Shown: one piece after another, positions 5,712 to 7,170 of the stretch | Numbering within the stretch: position 1 is the stretch's first letter | Layout: every line of letters starts with the position of its first letter | Assembly: GCA_017989885.1 (NCBI GenBank) | Contig: JAGNPA010000088.1 | Coordinates: 1 to 7,170 of the forward strand | Source of the DNA: Aquabacterium sp. | Lineage (GTDB): Bacteria; Pseudomonadota; Gammaproteobacteria; Burkholderiales; Burkholderiaceae_C | DNA length: 7,170 nucleotides | Direction: 5' to 3' | Translations under genes and position numbers: made by a program | Notes under the pieces: model-generated | Told to the model about the DNA's origin: nothing | The model's database searches: none | What the model saw: only the letters and a program-made list of their open reading frames with translations

Positions 5712-5889
5712 GCAATCTCCTGTTTCACTGGCGTGATTGTGCTTGATCCTCAGGGTGGCGCGCGACCCGGTATGGACCCCTCGTGGGCATCGATGGCGCT
5801 TTTTTGCCCCAAAAGGGTTCACAGAGCTGGTCTGTTTCATGCTTTGTGTTCCGGACAACGATATCCATATCCGCTGACGGAGCACGCGC
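5712..5889. other. Divergent promoter region between dcd and the nitrate-assimilation operon
   Basis: This 178-bp gap should carry promoters in both directions. On the minus strand CACAAT (5736-5741) is a plausible dcd -10, giving a leader of about 18 bases that contains the ribosome binding site; no -35 is evident. On the plus strand the leader region has a perfect inverted repeat ACAGA-N5-TCTGT (5821-5835) and the repeat ATATCC-ATATCC (5861-5872). A short stem TCCG-CTGA-CGGA (5870-5881) overlaps the Shine-Dalgarno GGAG (5879-5882). A sigma-54-like TGGCGC-T6-GC (5794-5807) is one base too short between its GG and GC. No FNR-type TTGAT-N4-ATCAA site was seen. Confidence 0.45.
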
Positions 5890-7104
5890 ATGACGAAGAT
5901 GAAGCTGGTGATGGTGGGCAACGGCATGGCCGGTGTCCGCACGCTGGAGGAGTTGCTCAAGGTGGCGCCTGATCTGTACGAGATCACCGTTTTTGGCGCC
6001 GAGCCGCATCCCAACTACAACCGCATCCTGCTGTCGCCGGTGCTGGCGGGTGAACAGACGATTGACGAGATCATCCTCAACCCGCTGGGCTGGTATGCCT
6101 CGCAGGGCATCACCCTGCATCTGGGCAAGAAGGTGGTGTCGATTGACCGCACACGACGCATCGTCACCGCCGACGATGGCACGCAGGCCCCCTACGACCG
6201 CCTGTTGCTGGCCACTGGCTCCACGCCTTTCTTGCCCCCCCTGCCCGGCACGCAACTGGACGGCGTTCTCGGCTACCGCGACATTGCCGACACGCAGTAC
6301 ATGATCGATGCGGCCGCCCGGCATGCGCATGCGGTGGTGATTGGCGGCGGCTTGCTCGGGCTGGAAGCCGCCAATGGCCTGATGCAGCGCGGCATGCAGG
6401 TGACGGTGGTGCACCTGGGGCCGTGGTTGCTGGACCGGCAGCTGGACGAAACGGCGGCGCGGCTGCTGCAGACCTCGCTGCAGGAGCGCGGGCTGACGTT
6501 CCGCCTCAGCACGCAAACGCAGGCCTATGTGGGGGGGACGGACGGTCGCGTGCAGGCCGTGCGGTTTCAGGATGGCAGCGAGATCCCGGCCGAGCTGGTG
6601 GTCGTGGCCGCCGGCGTGCGCCCGAATGTGGGCGTGGCGCAGCAAGCGGGCCTGCACTGCGAGCGTGGCATTGTCGTGAGCGACACCATGCAGACGGTGA
6701 CCGACCCGCGGGTCTATGCCGTGGGGGAATGCGCCGCGCACCGGGGCGTGGCGTACGGCCTGGTGGCGCCCTTGTTCGAGCAGGGCAAGGTGTGCGCCAA
6801 CCACCTGGCGATGCACGGCATCGGGCGCTACACGGGCTCGCGCTTGTCGACCAAACTCAAGGTGACGGGCATCGAGCTGTTTTCGGCCGGGGACTTCATG
6901 GGCGGACCTGGCACCGAGGAGATCGTGCTGTCCGACCCACTGGCGCGGGTCTACAAGAAGCTGGTGCTCAAGGACGACAAGCTGGTGGGCGCTTGCATGT
7001 ATGGCGACACGCGCCACGGCAGCGACTATTTTCAGTTGATCAAGGACGGTGCCTCGGTGGCAGCGCGGCGCAGCGGGCTGATGTTCGGCCAGATCGCAGG
7101 GTGA
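5890..7104 (+). CDS. FAD/NAD(P)H oxidoreductase, NirB N-terminal-half type, probable NasA electron donor
   Basis: 404 residues. It matches the N-terminal flavoprotein half of the large subunit of NAD(P)H nitrite reductase. Features in order are the FAD site VMVGNGMAG (7-15), [15 protein letters not shown] (42-56, very typical of NirB/NasB), [13 protein letters not shown] (108-120), the NAD(P)-binding [16 protein letters not shown] (149-164), the second FAD contact [11 protein letters not shown] (276-286), and the NirB-like [16 protein letters not shown] (321-336) and [17 protein letters not shown] (371-387). The protein ends there: the BFD-like [2Fe-2S] domain and sulfite/nitrite reductase domains of full NirB (about 800+ residues) are absent. 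The next gene begins 4 bp later with a molybdopterin-enzyme iron-sulfur motif. This fits the stand-alone NADH-oxidising subunit of assimilatory nitrate reductases (Klebsiella NasC role). A Shine-Dalgarno GGAG (5879-5882) lies 7 bases before the ATG. A generic name such as NAD(P)/FAD-dependent oxidoreductase is safe; the nitrate role is inferred from context. Confidence 0.9.
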   Translation: MTKMKLVMVGNGMAGVRTLEELLKVAPDLYEITVFGAEPHPNYNRILLSPVLAGEQTIDEIILNPLGWYASQGITLHLGKKVVSIDRTRRIVTADDGTQAPYDRLLLATGSTPFLPPLPGTQLDGVLGYRDIADTQYMIDAAARHAHAVVIGGGLLGLEAANGLMQRGMQVTVVHLGPWLLDRQLDETAARLLQTSLQERGLTFRLSTQTQAYVGGTDGRVQAVRFQDGSEIPAELVVVAAGVRPNVGVAQQAGLHCERGIVVSDTMQTVTDPRVYAVGECAAHRGVAYGLVAPLFEQGKVCANHLAMHGIGRYTGSRLSTKLKVTGIELFSAGDFMGGPGTEEIVLSDPLARVYKKLVLKDDKLVGACMYGDTRHGSDYFQLIKDGASVAARRSGLMFGQIAG

Positions 7105-7108
7105 GGCC

Positions 7109-7170
7109 ATGGACACTCACGTTGCGCAGACCCAGGTCACGCGTGCCACCTGCCCCTATTGCGGCACGGG
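7109..7170 (+). CDS. Start of molybdopterin oxidoreductase, probable assimilatory nitrate reductase NasA
   Basis: Only 20 codons and two bases are visible: MDTHVAQTQVTRATCPYCGT, then the window ends. The CPYCG is the beginning of the N-terminal C-x2-C-x3-C [4Fe-4S] motif of bacterial molybdopterin-guanine-dinucleotide enzymes (NasA, NapA, FdhF types), in which T-x-C-P-Y-C-G-x-G-C is usual. There is no twin-arginine signal, which favours a cytoplasmic NasA over periplasmic NapA; formate dehydrogenase remains possible. The start is 4 bp after the stop of the flavoprotein gene, and AGGG (7098-7101) provides a ribosome binding site 7 bases upstream, so the two are almost certainly one operon. Confidence 0.75.
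   Translation, partial: MDTHVAQTQVTRATCPYCGT

Noticed and set aside
5794..5807. Sigma-54-like TGGCGC-TTTTTT-GC upstream of the nitrate operon
   Set aside because: The GG and GC dinucleotides are separated by 9 bases instead of the required 10, and sigma-54 promoters tolerate this change poorly.
5800..5816. T-run followed by CCCC-AAAA-GGG as a terminator
   Set aside because: The stem is only 3 bp; the T-run precedes it on the plus strand, and the minus strand has an A-run after it, so it is not an intrinsic terminator in either direction.
5712..6014. Upstream extension of dcd to 6014
   Set aside because: It runs antisense into the flavoprotein gene, and AGGAG at 5717-5721 places the start at 5711.
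5725..7116. 463-codon minus-strand open frame opposite the flavoprotein
   Set aside because: It is antisense to an unmistakable FAD/NAD(P)H oxidoreductase; its composition is His/Arg/Gln-rich with no domain, as expected for a GC-rich shadow frame.

Overview
The window is high-GC, densely coded chromosomal DNA from what looks like a betaproteobacterium, probably Burkholderiales (Comamonadaceae or Sphaerotilaceae-like). This rests on GC-rich third positions, the style of PlsY, YciO, RNase AM-type PHP and Dcd proteins, and short or absent 5' leaders. The assignment is by eye, without a database search. No transposase, integrase, tRNA, rRNA, CRISPR array or defence system was seen, so most of the window reads as ordinary core genome.

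Layout. (1) 1-1729, minus strand: a multispanning AI-2E/PerM-family membrane protein that runs off the left edge, preceded by a single-pass membrane-anchored helical protein resembling lipase/phospholipase accessory proteins. (2) 1893-2950, plus strand: plsY (acyl-phosphate:glycerol-3-phosphate acyltransferase) and a membrane-anchored glutaredoxin-like protein joined by an ATGA overlap. A tiny 8-codon ORF ends in another ATGA overlap at the plsY start. (3) 2911-4901, minus strand: a DUF1801 protein, a PHP-domain nuclease (RNase AM/YciV/TrpH type) and a YciO-type Sua5/YrdC protein, in that transcription order. The yciO 3' end overlaps the glutaredoxin 3' end by 40 bp, tail to tail. (4) 4902-5141: about 240 bp with no gene I can support. 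(5) 5142-5711, minus strand: dcd (dCTP deaminase) with a good ribosome binding site. (6) 5890-7170, plus strand: a stand-alone FAD/NAD(P)H oxidoreductase equivalent to the N-terminal half of NirB, followed after 4 bp by the first 20 codons of a molybdopterin oxidoreductase with an N-terminal iron-sulfur motif. This is most likely the start of an assimilatory nitrate reductase (NasA) operon.

How the genes relate. plsY makes lysophosphatidic acid for phospholipid synthesis. dcd feeds dUTP toward dTTP. The PHP nuclease and YciO pair repeats a gene order known from the enterobacterial trp region (yciV-yciO). The right-hand oxidoreductase probably passes NAD(P)H electrons to the nitrate reductase beginning at the right edge. 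The most unusual points are small-scale: three -10-like hexamers sit 6-9 bases before start codons (near 916, 1870 and 4459), consistent with leaderless or near-leaderless transcripts, and one of these would start the 8-codon ORF coupled to plsY. I found no clear evidence of a wholly new system.
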